Positions 31,193-43,558 of a DNA stretch of 64,000 nt are shown here, piece after piece (within the stretch, counting starts at the first letter, position 1; the number at the start of each line of letters is the position of its first letter). Source of the stretch: Zanthoxylum bungeanum (lineage: Eukaryota > Streptophyta > Magnoliopsida > Sapindales > Rutaceae); assembly GCA_019454045.1 (NCBI GenBank), contig SKCR01034810.1:1-64000 (forward strand), written 5' to 3'. The position numbers and the translations under genes are program-made. A model generated the notes under the pieces. It ran no database searches, had not been told where the DNA came from, and worked only from the letters and a program-made list of their open reading frames with translations.

Positions 31193-34152
31193 CTTCGTAG
31201 AGTAGCATAATGGTATAAATTGAATTGTTTGTGTATTAGTATATTGAATATGTGTTTATGGTAGAATCTGAGAGAAATCATAGCGAATTGGATCGATCAG
31301 ATAAGTAAGCGAGTTTTCGGTAAAAAAATATGTTTCACATGCATATGTGCTTTAATGAACATAATTAAAAATATAGATTAATTACGATGATATGATATTA
31401 TTTGAGTAATTCTAGAGAGGTTCGGAGGGCTTAGGTTCATTCCGTAGCATTTTCGAAAACTTTTTGGAAGATTTTTCGGAAACGCGTAATATGTATATTT
31501 GAGCTACTGAATTGACATAAAAACAATGTTTAATGATGTAATATAAGTATTGGATGTATCATGAGTAATGAAACTGAAAACGAATTTAATTTGGATTTTC
31601 CCGGAAAGTTTGGGAGTATATGCTATCAGTTAGTTTTCCATGATTAACGACCCTCACAGTCTGTATTTTGTGTTACAGATGGGGAAAGAAAAAGGATAGC
31701 ATGGACCCAAGGCAAGTTTCTCACTATGAAATCGCCGTAGTAGACAAGATACGATGGTTGATTATATGGTTAGGTATGTGTATAGATTGAAGGCTCAGAA
31801 AAATAAATAATTGTAGTTATGTAGTTTTAAAATGCATAAAATGAGAGATTCGAGAGGTATAGACAGTGAGATTCGTAAAGAGCACGTATAGAAATAGATT
31901 GTCTGAAAGTATACATAGTTTTAGGTTTCTAATAGCAAGCTAGTATCAGCATGAAAAGTTCAGTTCAAGCCATTTTTACATTTTCATTGTTAAGCATATC
32001 TTCAAGTAGAGCACGCTTCCATACTCGAGATATAAAAGTTTTGTAAAGAGTTTTAACGAATTTTCCAGACTTTAGTTTAGTTTTGGTCTGAGTGTGGAAC
32101 CAATATATGAAATGTGTTGATATGTTTAATGACACGTGTGAGCATTTTCCATATAGATGAGTTTGTTGAATGTGGTACGTGTCCATTTTGTACGTATTGG
32201 ATGAGTGAGATGTCACCAGCTCATAATGGAGTGTGGTTGACATTTCTGTTGTGTATATTGATAATGTCATTGCATTGCAAAACTTACATGATCATATGGT
32301 TGATATGATGATGGATATGCATTTTGCATACCCCGAGGGAGACCCAATGCACATTGACAAATACAGACCTAGGACTAGAGGGATGGTGATGCATAACGCC
32401 CTTGGATCCTAATCATAGTGAATGGAAACTTTTCTTTTAAGTTGACCTTCATTATGTTATTGTTCATATCAGACTTACTTTTCGCTTTTAGGGCGTTATC
32501 CACGTTCACTACCAATTATATTTTTATATCATGTTTTGAGAAATGGTTTAGAAAAAAATGTTTTAAAAGCATGAGTTTTATGTTTTCGAGGCATGCGGGA
32601 AAAGCCCACCTCAGTATGTAACTTGATTTAGATATCGAATTGATGGAGAGAATATGTGCCCATGTAGAGGTCTATGGGGACGATAATACGTAATGCCCCC
32701 AGATCCTAGTTTAGGACTATGGATGACAGATGCCCCTAGATTATTAATTTAGAGCTTGGAGGGTAGCATAGATTCGCACCCCAGTTCTAGTTCAGTGGCT
32801 TGGAGGACGACGATACGTAACGCCCTAAGACCACTAGTTTCAGGGTCATGAGTGGCATACTTTGGGGGACGGCGATACGTAACGCCCCAAAGTCATTGGT
32901 TTGCAATCCTGGCTCTAGTTAGGCATATGAGGGGACAGTGATACATAAACCCCCCATACGTCAGGTATTCAAAGATATAGACCAATTTTTCCAAAACAGT
33001 TTTCAAAGATCAGTTTCAGAGATAGTTTTCAGAACAGATCTTTCAGATATAGATTTTTCATGAATAGATTTTCAGAAATGGATTTTCAGAGATAGATTTT
33101 CAGAAAATGATGGTTTATAAATGTGTTTTCAAGAGAAATAGTTTTAAGGGAATCTCATAGATTAACAGACAGAAAAAGATTTCTAGAAAAGTTTCACAGG
33201 AAGAGATTTGTTTTCAGACAAGAATAGAGTTTTCAGAATGATTGGATTTCTTGAGATATTTTATTTTATATGGAAATTTAGTGATATCTAGTTTTGATTT
33301 GATGAGTAGCATTGTAGTAGGCTATGAGTATGTGCTTTGTATAAATTGTATGTTGTGATGCATGATCGATTTGTGATATTAATGTAAGGGTTGAGTGTTG
33401 GGTGTTTACCATATTTAGAATGCAGTTGTGAGGATTCCAATGAATGGAATCAATCGTCGGTATCTTATACTATATAGAGGTCTGAGGCTTCAGCTCTGTG
33501 TTTCAGTAGAAGTTGTACAACTCGTAGATAGCTAATGTTTATGTTTTTAGCGCACGTAATTCATATGAAGTGACCAGCCATAGTTTAAGCTGACTAAACC
33601 ACCACGGGTTTGGGATGGCTTTAGCCGTGGGTTTGGGTGGTTTGGTAGATAATAAGTTAGTTTTAATTAGAAGAAAATTTGATGTTGCTAGTATATAAAG
33701 TATAACTATAGTGAGCAAAAAAAGTATGTATGTACGTGGATGACTGCTTTTAGATTGGTGTATGAAAGATGATAGAACTCCGTAAATGTGAGGTTTAGTG
33801 TGAGATCTAAAAGATTAATTCATTTCAATGTTGCTTTCAGTTCAATGAGTAAATTATCCAGGTATAACATAAGTATACGGCCATTATTTAAGGATGTGAT
33901 TTATAAGTTTGTGTATTTAGATATGTCTGATTTTTATTTAAGTTCTTGTTGTCATTTGATATATTTACATAAGACGTGAGTACTTACTGAGCTTTATAGC
34001 TCACACCCCGGCTGTTGCTAGTTTTGCATGTTTACATTAGACTTAAAGAGCTAGAAAATTTCCTTTGACGTCTTACAGATAGCGAATCACCCCAATACAG
34101 TCAAGTCGGTCTTGAGTCGTTGTATGGTTCTGGGATGTGATTGGGCTCTCAC
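31193..34152 (+). repeat. Dispersed repeat G1, gypsy-LTR-like, non-coding
   Basis: This segment matches G2 (56045-58747) over about 2.7 kb and continues 260 bp past the point where D interrupts G2. Phrases such as 'gtgagtacttactgagct', 'gctcacaccccggctg' and 'gttacagatggggaaag' are typical of chromovirus (Tekay-like) LTRs, so I favour a gypsy LTR. All frames are short. It is bordered on the left by the Athila-like LTR and cut on the right by copia F at 34153. Confidence 0.6.
32385..32952 (+). promoter_or_regulatory. Five near-palindromic GGCGATACGTAACGCC sites in G1
   Basis: Sites lie at 32385, 32682, 32809, 32871 (exact form) and 32937 (weakest), each 16 bp and preceded by a run of G with 'ac'. 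The consensus is symmetrical except for one A/A pair and centres on TACGTA, an ACGT core of the type bound by plant bZIP proteins. The same five sites in the same order occur in G2. A regulatory role is inferred. Confidence 0.6.
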
Positions 34153-34401
34153 TGTTGGTTCCTAGAACATGCCAAAGATCTATAAGTCATGATTTCATAT
34201 GTGAATAATCAAAGAAGTTGGAGAAAAAATACTTACAATGAGCCAATGTAGTATTTCAAAAATATTTTAGTTTCGGAAGCTCCAAGCTTTGTGTTGAATC
34301 TTTAATTCCAAGGATGAGTTTCCATATTACGTTCTTTAACTCCTTGTGTGCTAGAAATGTTGAAATTTTGCAACAAAAATCTCAAGAACAAGAAAGGGTA
34401 T

Positions 34402-36269
34402 TGTAGGCACTGTATTTTTGCATATCAGTCTCTTTGATGAGTCTCGTATGGAGACACTACCTCCTTAAGTTGTGGAAGCCTCGGGAAACAGACATCGGAA
34501 GGTAAGAGTCAAGAATTGACATTTTGTTGGATTTAATTCATTGGATTAGCTTCGGGTTCGCTTGTTGGACCTCTGTTTCAAAACACATACCAAGCCCACA
34601 CACCACCAAACCAAACACCCAAGCCCACCAAAACAAAGCAACTCACGCCCAAATCAACCTAAGCCACACGCCCAACACTTCCCAAATTAAACAAAAATCA
34701 CATTAAACACATGCATGAATCAAGCCAAATCCCCTTCCTAAATGAAAGAAATCACATGGATCCCTTGCCTAATTAAACCAAATCATATCCCTAACTAAAA
34801 GAGAATAAATCAAATTAAATCAAATCACTTCTCTAAATTAAAAGATTTCCTTATCACATACCAATTTAATAGATATTCCCTTTAATGCACAAATCATTCT
34901 CCTTCGCAAACAAGGAAAGCCCCCATCCATTTGCCTATAAAAAGAACCCTTCACCAACACATTAAAACCCTAGCTCATTCTCACAAAAAACACAAATAAG
35001 TAACCCATTTCCGTCCACACAAAGCCCTGAAAATCACCTCCATTGACGTCAAACCAATATCCCTAAAGCCCTCCATTACCGTGAACAATATCCCCACAAA
35101 CAACCTGCCCATTCACGCGTCAACTGCCTGCCCATTCACGCCTAGCCACTTAAAAAATCCACTCACGCACAGTCCCCCTCATTGCCTCAACTCACACCTA
35201 GCCACCTAAGGTCATTCACGCCTAGCCCCCCACTGTCTCAACTCACGCACATCCCCACTGTCTTAACACCAAGCCACTGCCCCAACGCAAAACACTAATG
35301 CTTGCCCTTCAATTCAGCCAGTAAACTGCCTCACAAATCACCAAAAAAAACACCCATCACTGCATCCCCAAAACAGCCGCATAAAACCCCGCAGAACCAG
35401 TCCTTCACAGCCGCAAAACACTGAAACTGTCAAGCCCTTCAACTGACGCACATACCCTCATAAACTGCCCAGTTTGTCGCAGATTTAACCATAGAAAACT
35501 CCCCCAAACAGCCTTAAAACTGCACTAAAAACAGTCCAAAAAAATGCCCCCAAAACAGTCTAAAAACTGCAGCCCAAACCAGTCAAAATAACCCGCAAAA
35601 TAGTCCCTTAATTACAAAAAAATAGTGACCAGAAAATACAGCGAAAATAACAGTGAAACGGAGTGAAAACAGAAGCCCATATATTCGAGCATGATTTAGT
35701 CTAGTAGATTATTTAGCATGATTAGGTTGCTAGTATGTTATCTATTATTTAAGCATGATTTAGTCTAGTACATTATTTTTTTAAGTATGATTATGTTATT
35801 TATTTATGCATGATTTAGTTCTTTAATTTTACATTAGTAATTTAGTTTACGTTTATGTGAAGTAACTATTTATTTGTTATTTGCGTTGGATGATTCAATA
35901 TGCTCGTTGTGTGATATTATATGCTTGCCGTTATAATGACTTATTTTTAAAGCATGCGAACTTAGTAATAGGATTTATTTTGATGAAGGCGGACTAGGTC
36001 TAAGTTACCTTTGAGCATACATGTTGAGTAGATTCGGTTACTTTATTGCACAAATCATATCATTACAAGTCACATAAGTAAGGGACCATTCCGAACTCAA
36101 CAGTTTGAGGTCTTCCCTTGCGAGGGGTGAGTGCGGCCTTAAATCTTTGTCCTGATTCACACCTGGTGGCGACTCCATGTTATTTCTCTGGTTTAGTTCC
36201 CCGCGAGCTATTCTGTACTCCCAACTAGGCCGCGAGCCTAGAACAGTGTCGTCAATTTTTGTTGATTCA
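34402..36269 (+). repeat. Left arm: complete Tat-type LTR (1868 bp)
   Basis: It runs from TGTAGGCACTG to about 'tttttgttgattca', the degraded counterpart of 'ttctgttgtctaca' at 27733. The first ~1230 bp pair with the right arm. The last ~640 bp, with 'ggtggcgactccatgttatt' and 'ggccgcgagcctagaaca', are unpaired. Confidence 0.75.
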
Positions 36270-37489
36270 TTATTTTTTGGTAATTAATGGACTGTTTTAC
36301 GGGTTATTTGGACTGGTTTGGGCTGTGGTTTTTAGTCTGTTTTGGGGACAGTTTTTTAGAATGTTTTTAGTGCAATTTTAGGGCTGTTTGGGGGCGTTTT
36401 CTGGGGTTAAATCTGTGGCAAACTGGGATGTTTATGAGGGTATGTACGGCAGTTTAAGGGCTGGACAATTTCAGTGTTTTGCGGCTGTGAAAGACTGGTT
36501 CTATGGGGTTTTATGCGGCTATTTTGGGGATGCAGTGAGGGGTGTTTTTTGGTGATTTGTGAGGCAGATTACTGGCTGAATTGAAGGGCAGGCGTGAGTT
36601 TTTGCGTTGGGGCAGTGGCTTGTTGTTAAGGCAGTGGGGCTGTGCGTGAGTTGAGGCAGTGAGGGGCTAGGTGTGAATGACCTTAGGTGGCTAGACGTGA
36701 GTTGAGGCAATAAGGGGGACTGTGCGTGAGTGGATTTTTAGGTGGCTAGGCGTGAATGGGCAGGCAGTTGATGCGTGAATGGGCAGGCTGTTTATGGGGA
36801 TATTGTTCACGGTAATGGAGGGTTTTAGGGATATGTTTGGACGTCAATGAAGGTGATTTTCAGGGCTTTGTGTGGACGACAATGGGTTAACTTCTTTGTG
36901 TTTTTTGTGAGAATGAACTAGGCTTTTAATGTGTTGGTGAAGGGTTCTTTTATAGGCAAAGGGATGGGGGCTTTCCTTGTTTGAGAATGAGAATGATTTG
37001 TGCATTAAAGGGAATATCTTTTAAATTAGTATGTGATAAGGAAATCTTTTAATTTAGGGAAGTGACTTGATTTAAATTGATTTATTCTCTTTTAGTTATG
37101 GATATGATTTGGTTTAATTAGGCAAGAGTTCCATGGGATTTCTTTAATTTAGGAAGGGGATTTGGCTTGATTTATGCATGTGTTTAATGTGATTTTTTTT
37201 TTAATTTTGGAAGTGTTGGGCGTGTGGCTTAGGGTGATTTGGGCGTGAGTTGCTTTGTTTTGGTGGGCTTAGGTGTTTGGTTTGGTGGTGTGTGGGCTTG
37301 GTATGTGTTTTGAAACAGAGGTCCAACAAGTGAACTCGAAGCTAATACAGCGAATTAAATCCAACAAAATGTCAATTCTTGACTCTTCCCTTCCGACGTT
37401 CATTTCCCGCGGCTTCCACAACTTATGGAGGTAATGTCTCCATACGAGACTCATCATAGGGAGTTATATGCAAAAATGCAGTGCCTACA
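36270..37489 (-). repeat. Right arm: inverted partial Tat-type LTR (1220 bp)
   Basis: On the minus strand it reads from TGTAGGCACTG through the C-rich zone and stops inside the LTR near 'taattaccaaaaaata', about 640 bp short of the LTR end. Its truncated side is fused to the finish of the left-arm LTR. Confidence 0.8.
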
Positions 37490-38523
37490 GGTATGTTCGG
37501 CCATGAGGGAGAGAATAAGAGAGATGAAGTGTTTTCTTTGTATTTTGTTTCTAAAACCAAAATTACAAAGTCAACTGATTCAATTTGTGTATATGTTTTA
37601 CCAAAAGCAAAAAACAAAAGGTGTTGGAGGGAAAAATGGCAATTAATGCCTCCAACCACTTTCATCACTCAAGTTGACACTTGATGGACAAATGATGCAA
37701 GTTGGTGGGACCCACTTTAATTCAAAATTCAAGTGGCTTGCTCAACACACTTCGGGCTCGGGTTTGCTTAATCCAATTAAACAATTTTTCCGTCGCAACG
37801 TAATTAAATTCAATTTAATTAATTAATAGTGCCTCGCAAAATTATTACGAAAGTCACTCGCGAATTAATTCTAAAATAATTCGTTCGCCCGAATTAAAAT
37901 ACAATTTTAATTCCGCTTTGAAATCTAATTTCAATTAATATATCCAATATATTATTTAATCAATTAATTCCAAATTAATCACGCTCTCTCTTCTAATTAA
38001 ATTTTATCCCAGTTAAATTCTTGCCGCAATTAATCCCACATTAATTTTATCTCTCTTATAATTAATCCTAGATTAATTCTGTTCGAGTCAAGTATCATCG
38101 ATGAATCTTTGGGAAGAGACCCAATAGATCCTTGGATATGTTGGCAGTAAATCCGATCAACGGAATTTCCGAAAACATGTGTACCCCGTACCACGTTCTT
38201 ACCGATTTACAAGACATGGTTGGCTTCTAGCAAAGCACTGTGCCTACCCAATTCTCCAAAAAATATTCAATAAATAATATATAATTTTTATCAAGCATAG
38301 TATACTAAGTATTGCGTATTACGATCCAATATCGGATGTCACATGCTATGCCTGGGGCTGGAATTTTGTATGCCCCGAACGAAGCATATATCGGATCACT
38401 AGCAACTAGTCTCTTTAATCGGATAATCATGACCATGTCATATTATCCCGATAGTGCAACATATTAGAGTATCAGTTCGGTATCCATGCGTGATCATCAT
38501 CTCCATATGACTGAAGTGATACT

Positions 38524-40474
38524 TGTAAGGGATATGCCCTATACCCAACCTATGGATGGGCTCTATGTGCATGTATTTGTATGATTTTTCATTAATTAAT
38601 AAAATGTCAATTTTTATTATACGTGTCTTACATAAATTATATGAATCATCAAATACTATAATAAAGCCCCTGCAGCAAGATAGAGATGGCTTCCACGCCT
38701 TATGAGAATCATTACTCTCAAATATTCCTAGTCATAGTTTTGTGAATAATCTGGGCGTTCACAAAGCGGAGACACTAGCATGATTATATGATCCGCCTTT
38801 AAGTGTGGTAGCCGATCTAATAGGCTATTAGCGGAGATCCGTCCACTTGGTGTATCACATGGATGCATGAGTTGCTCATGTCCATCGAACTGACCGCCGA
38901 AAGTTTTCACATTGAGTGTTTATCCCATGTGTCTATGAGAACTTTTATGTATCGATTGTATGACTAGTCCTTAGAATTGAGGTCTTTACAATCTTATGTG
39001 TGGATCAAATAACTTTGACATTCTCATTCCCCGGTTCAAAAGATCCGGTCATAAGGGTATGATTGGGTCATTTGTTGAAACATATGAAGTTTGTAAAGAT
39101 ACAACAGAGAGTCGCCACTCTCTCAGATAATATTTTCTTATAAGAGTAGTATTCCAGTTCGCGGGTTGATATGTGTGATCAGTGCTTTAGACTGTGGCCG
39201 CAACGGAAGAATCATGTGAGATTCTTGGGTTAGCACGATTCATGACACTATCAACATCATACCTTTGACCATATGTGTAGACATTTTCCGTACCCTAAGT
39301 CAAAAGGTGGGGATACAGTAAGGCGAGGGACCGTATCATATGTAAATCGCATACATAATGGGTATATATCTTTCCTTCTCATTTGGGGGCCTTGACATGT
39401 TACTAGATGTCAACCTTGGTCATTGAAATCGAAAAACCATCTGATCGGAGGATAATTTATGTTTGATTAAATTATCACGATTCATTTCATGTCCAACTTG
39501 AGGGGAACCAAAAGGTCACACACAACAAAGTTGAAATCAATGGTTAACAGTGCACAATACAAATTTAACAACATATATGATTGCTGTAGGAATTGTTCAT
39601 AAATGGTTCAATGTGTTTAAATATTGAACAGATCATTTATGAGGTTCCATAGTGGCTTAGGGATCGGTGAATGACGATAGGGGCAATTTGGGAATTGGAA
39701 TAAATAAATAAATAAAAGGCGCATATGGCGCTTTATTTCTTTTTTTTTATTATTTTTTTATTTGTTATTTGTTTTGAATTCAATTCGGCCCAAATCTTAT
39801 TAGGATTTTATAATCTCATTAAACCACTAAATTAAGATCCAATGGCTAAGATTAAATTATCATTTATCCCACATCGGATTCTTAATTAATTTTGTTGTCT
39901 TTGGAGTACCTATATAAACCCAAAGAATTTTTTAAAAAATTTTACACCAAAACCTTTCATATCTTGGGTTTATATAAGTGAGCAACTCTATAATTTAAGA
40001 GTAGCCACTGATTTTGAGGATCCTTAAGTCTAATTGACTAGAGGAATCTCAAGTTAAATGTTTTGAGGTATTTTCTAGGCTAGCCCCAAGGGCAAAATAC
40101 ACGTGCACTCAAGGCGTAGTCTTGCCGTTGAGTTTTGGTTTTGGTGTGTGCACCTTTGGAGGCCACACACTTGGGTGGCTCTTTGGAATGTGGAAGAGCT
40201 TGCTGAGTTCGAGAAAAGCTTGTAGATTGGAGAGAGGATCGGAGGAGTCTTCGGTTCAAGTAAGTCTTTTTCTTTCTTTATTTTAATTAGAGTTCTTATG
40301 ATAGTTAGCATGTTTAGGTTTATGTTCATTGCATGTTTTATAAGTTTTTATGCTTAGAATACATAGTAACATGCCTAGGCTTGTAGAATAATAAAAACAA
40401 ATGGGTATTGGGCAAAGGGACGGCGGCATCATGATTTTAATTTTCTGCTGCGCACTCGCGGCCGCTTCCCAACA
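38524..40474 (+). repeat. Copia E 5' LTR (1951 bp)
   Basis: It starts TGTAAGGGATATGCC and ends CGCTTCCCAACA next to the primer site. Near 39700-39760 an A-rich/T-rich pair encloses 'ggcgcatatggcgc'. The terminal ~480 bp, including the 'gagttttggttttggtgtg' zone and a GC-rich end, have no counterpart in the truncated 3' LTR. Confidence 0.9.
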
Positions 40475-40475
40475 G

Positions 40476-40487
40476 TGGTATCAGAGT
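40476..40487 (+). other. Primer-binding site of copia E
   Basis: TGGTATCAGAGT lies one base after the LTR and matches the initiator-Met tRNA 3' end except for the last position. Confidence 0.85.
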
Positions 40488-41853
40488 TCCGTTTGTTTTT
40501 GATAAGTTCTATCTCATTTGAACTAGAAATTTGATGTGTAAAAGCTCGTTGGAAAGTTAACACCCTGAACTTACTTTTAGGCACAAGTTTTGCATGATTT
40601 GGTTAAGATTTGAATTGTGAAATTGCATTTAAAGTTCACGCATCTGTAAAAAATGTGAATAGTAAATTTACTTGAATAAAATAAAATGCAATATCATAAT
40701 TAAATATTAATCAAAGTTATTTAATGCCTAAAATAATTGCAACATATTAAAACTCATATGCTTGATGATTCTATGTATGATTATAATTGGCATGATAATT
40801 TTAGGGTGCAAGCATCTAGAGACTTTCTAAGGAAATAGAGAGTGCATTGCTCATCCCTTAGCTAAGTAATTATTACATGATGAACTTAGAGATTTATTTT
40901 CTTTAAGACTAATAAATATAAATCACTTATTTATAATAAAAGACATTATAAAAGGTACAAATGGGGTGGGACCAAGGCATTAATAAAACTTTCCAAACTA
41001 AAGTTAATTTATCCAAAGGTATTACTAGAGTTAGGTAATGATTTGGTGTCTTCCTTCACTCACTACCTTTTTATAGCCAAAAGGAAAAGCTGTGAAGACA
41101 TCTAGATAATCATTTACTCAAAGCTTACCTTAAAGCATATTTAAAGTGTTGGACTGATTTGGAGGATCTATTGTTTATTCCTATCACCAAGGCAATAAGA
41201 GCCTAAGAGGTAAGAGTATGTAAGAGAGTTCGCTCCACCCTCCCTCTGGGGAATTTTCAATGGAGGAATCCATTTGACAGTTATTCACTTAAACTTACTA
41301 AAATCCTTAATAATAATTTAAGTCTAAAATCTGCCTCCCATTTTAAAGTATAGACCCAAAGGGCTTAAACCGTATTGGCAGGACTAGGCTTTACCAGACT
41401 AACCAATACCAATTTGTCCCTAAATCATACTATTGACAATGGTTTGACTTTTCTTAGTCATAAGACGCAGCGACCCTTAGGCGTGGTCTTATAACTTAGT
41501 GGCAAAGATTGGGTGTCCACAAGGACTAGCATAAGTTATGGCATGTTTGATGGCCCAACCCAATGATCAAAGAATTATGATTTATATCATAAATTGGTTT
41601 GGAACCTACCTAATTATCATATTTTATAACGACCGGCCCTAGTCGGAGTTATGAAATGATGATAATGGGATCCTTGCCCACAAGAAATCCATCATATTGG
41701 GGTTGATGTGATTTGCTTAAAATTTTTACAATCGAGTGGGAGGAAATTCATAATATTAAAAGCCCATGTTATTATGAAACATTAATGAAAACATATTCCT
41801 TATTTTAACATTCTCTCTTAATAGGTGGGTTAAAATATTTGACAAACATTCAA
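40488..41853 (+). other. Copia E leader, no gene
   Basis: About 1.4 kb between primer site and Gag start. It is AT-rich with no long frame. A purine-rich passage at about 41190-41220 and a short G-rich passage at 41740 are the only visible features. Confidence 0.6.
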
Positions 41854-42075
41854 ATGGCAAACAGAGTATCACTTTGTTCTATCCTTGATGAATATAAACT
41901 AATAGGAGACAACTACAATGACAGGTTTAGAAACCTTAAAATTGTCTTACGACAAGAAAAGATTGTCTATGTTCTTGAAAGACCATTTCCCCATGAACCC
42001 GCATAAGATGCTGACCAAAAGACAATTGATGCTTGGAAGAAACACGTCGATGATGATGAGCAAGCACTTTACATA

Positions 42076-42987
42076 ATGTTTGGCTCTATGTCAGACGAAC
42101 TACAGAAAGCTCACGAAGATATGGATGCTCAAACCATCATCTTTCACTTGAAGGAGTTGTATGCAACTTCCATTCATACCGTGAGATTCCAAGTGTCATG
42201 TGCCTTATTCCAAATAAGGTATAAGGAAGGATCTGTTAGTGTACATGTGCTTAATATGATTGGTCATATTGAAAAATTGGCCAACCTCGTGTTCATCATG
42301 GATCATGAGATAGGTCACGATCTAATTCTTCAGTCCTTACCAAAAGACTTCTCTAACTTTATTATGCAGTTTCATCTGTCTAATAAAGAAGCTACTTTAG
42401 CAGAATTGAACAATCTGATAAAGCAAACAAAGAATGACTTGAAACCGAAGCTTAAAACCTCTGTCATGCTTACGGGTACGGACCTGAAGCCACGAGGCCC
42501 AATGAAAAATAAGGCCGATGCCAAGGCTCCAGATCACCTAAAGCCCAATGGTAAGGTGGACAAGAAAAAGGGAAATGGGAAATATTTCTTTTGTGGAAAG
42601 AATGGTCATTGGAAGAAAGACTGCAGATCCTTGAAAGCCAAAGAAGCTAGGAAAGCCCAAGAGGGCAAGAAGCCCAATGCTTCAGGTATGTTGTATATGA
42701 TTGAACTATATTCTCAAAACTCTGAACCTTCTACTTGGGTACTTGACACCGGTTGTGGGACTCACTTGTGTAACAATGTGCAGGGCCTGAGAAACATTAG
42801 GAGACTCTGTCATGGGGAGGTTGACTTACGTATAGGTAATGGAGCAAATCTGGCTGCATTGTGCGTGGGGACTTATTCATTAGTTTTGCCGAATGGTTTA
42901 GTTTTAGACTTAGAAGATTGTGTTTATGTACATTCTCTAGTAAAGAACATCATTTCAATTTCTGTAATAAAGGTTTTTCATGCCTAA
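42076..42987 (+). CDS. Copia E Gag and protease block
   Basis: A 303-codon open block, in frame with the Gag start at 41854 but separated from it by one stop. The Gag helices (MFGSMSDELQKAHEDM...) are followed by a Lys-rich region and a knuckle reading YFFCGKNGHWKKDC. The first cysteine of the CCHC finger is a tyrosine, so zinc binding should be lost. Protease DTG is in VLDTGCGTHLC. The block ends by frameshift at 'IKVFHA'. The real sequence carries on in another frame to about 43130. Confidence 0.85.
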   Translation: MFGSMSDELQKAHEDMDAQTIIFHLKELYATSIHTVRFQVSCALFQIRYKEGSVSVHVLNMIGHIEKLANLVFIMDHEIGHDLILQSLPKDFSNFIMQFHLSNKEATLAELNNLIKQTKNDLKPKLKTSVMLTGTDLKPRGPMKNKADAKAPDHLKPNGKVDKKKGNGKYFFCGKNGHWKKDCRSLKAKEARKAQEGKKPNASGMLYMIELYSQNSEPSTWVLDTGCGTHLCNNVQGLRNIRRLCHGEVDLRIGNGANLAALCVGTYSLVLPNGLVLDLEDCVYVHSLVKNIISISVIKVFHA

Positions 42988-43341
42988 TAAGTTGTAATGA
43001 ATGTTCTATTTATTTCAATGAAATAAAACATGGAGATGGTATTTTGAATAATGGTATCTATGTCTTTCAAACTAACAAAGAATGTTCAACCTCTAACATA
43101 TACAATGTTAACTCGAATAATCTCAATTAATCACTTATATGGCACAGTCGCTTACGTCATATCAATGAAACAAGATTAACTAAGCTACATAGGGATGGGT
43201 ATTTCAGACCCTTCAGATATGAACCTTATGGAACTTGTGAGTCTTGTTTACTTGGTAAAATGACCAAATTACCCTTCAAAAGGTAAAGGACACCGTACAG
43301 CGAAGACATTAGAACTCATACACTCTGATGTATACGGACCA

Positions 43342-43545
43342 ATGTCAGTCACCGCTAGAGGTGGATTCTCCTACTTCATTACCTTTATCGATGATCACTC
43401 GCGATATGGGTATGTGTACCTTATGCGGTACAAATATGAAGCCTTTGAAAAATTCAAAGACATTAAAGCTGAAGTAGAAAACCAACTTAATAAAAGTATT
43501 AAGTCACTGAGGTCTGACCGAGGTGGTGAATACTTAATCGAATGA
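43342..43545 (+). CDS. Copia E integrase core fragment
   Basis: The frame includes GGFSYFITFIDDHSRYGYVYLM and LRSDRGGEYL, the second catalytic aspartate of integrase. The first (HSDVYGP) lies just upstream, around 43321-43341. The frame breaks at 'LIE' by a one-base change before the third motif. Confidence 0.85.
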   Translation: MSVTARGGFSYFITFIDDHSRYGYVYLMRYKYEAFEKFKDIKAEVENQLNKSIKSLRSDRGGEYLIE

Positions 43546-43558
43546 ATTTCAAGATTAC

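Larger units (their letters stand above)
34402..37489. mobile_element. Inverted Tat-type LTR pair inserted as one unit
   Basis: The insertion begins TGTAGGCACTG, ends CAGTGCCTACA, and is flanked by the perfect duplication GGTAT (34397-34401 and 37490-37494). Deleting it with one duplication rejoins the F LTR smoothly. The left piece is an essentially complete plus-strand LTR (34402-36269). The right piece (36270-37489) is the first 1.2 kb of the same LTR in reverse. Both outer ends are therefore LTR starts, unlike a normal element, whose outer ends are one start and one finish. The arms are roughly 90-95% alike by eye. There are no coding sequences. Confidence 0.8.
34153..38523 (-). mobile_element. 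Copia F: minus-strand copia LTR fragment with nested insertions
   Basis: It starts TGTTGGTTCC on the plus strand, like the B LTR, and continues (after removal of 34402-37489 and one GGTAT) with sequence homologous to the B and C LTRs. That part includes 'tcgcccgaattaaaa' and the block matching 'ggatatgttggcagtaaat'. It is cut off at 38523 by copia E in the stretch 'gactgaagtgatact'. Only LTR sequence is present. Divergence from B and C is clearly greater than between the two B LTRs, so it is older. Confidence 0.75.
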
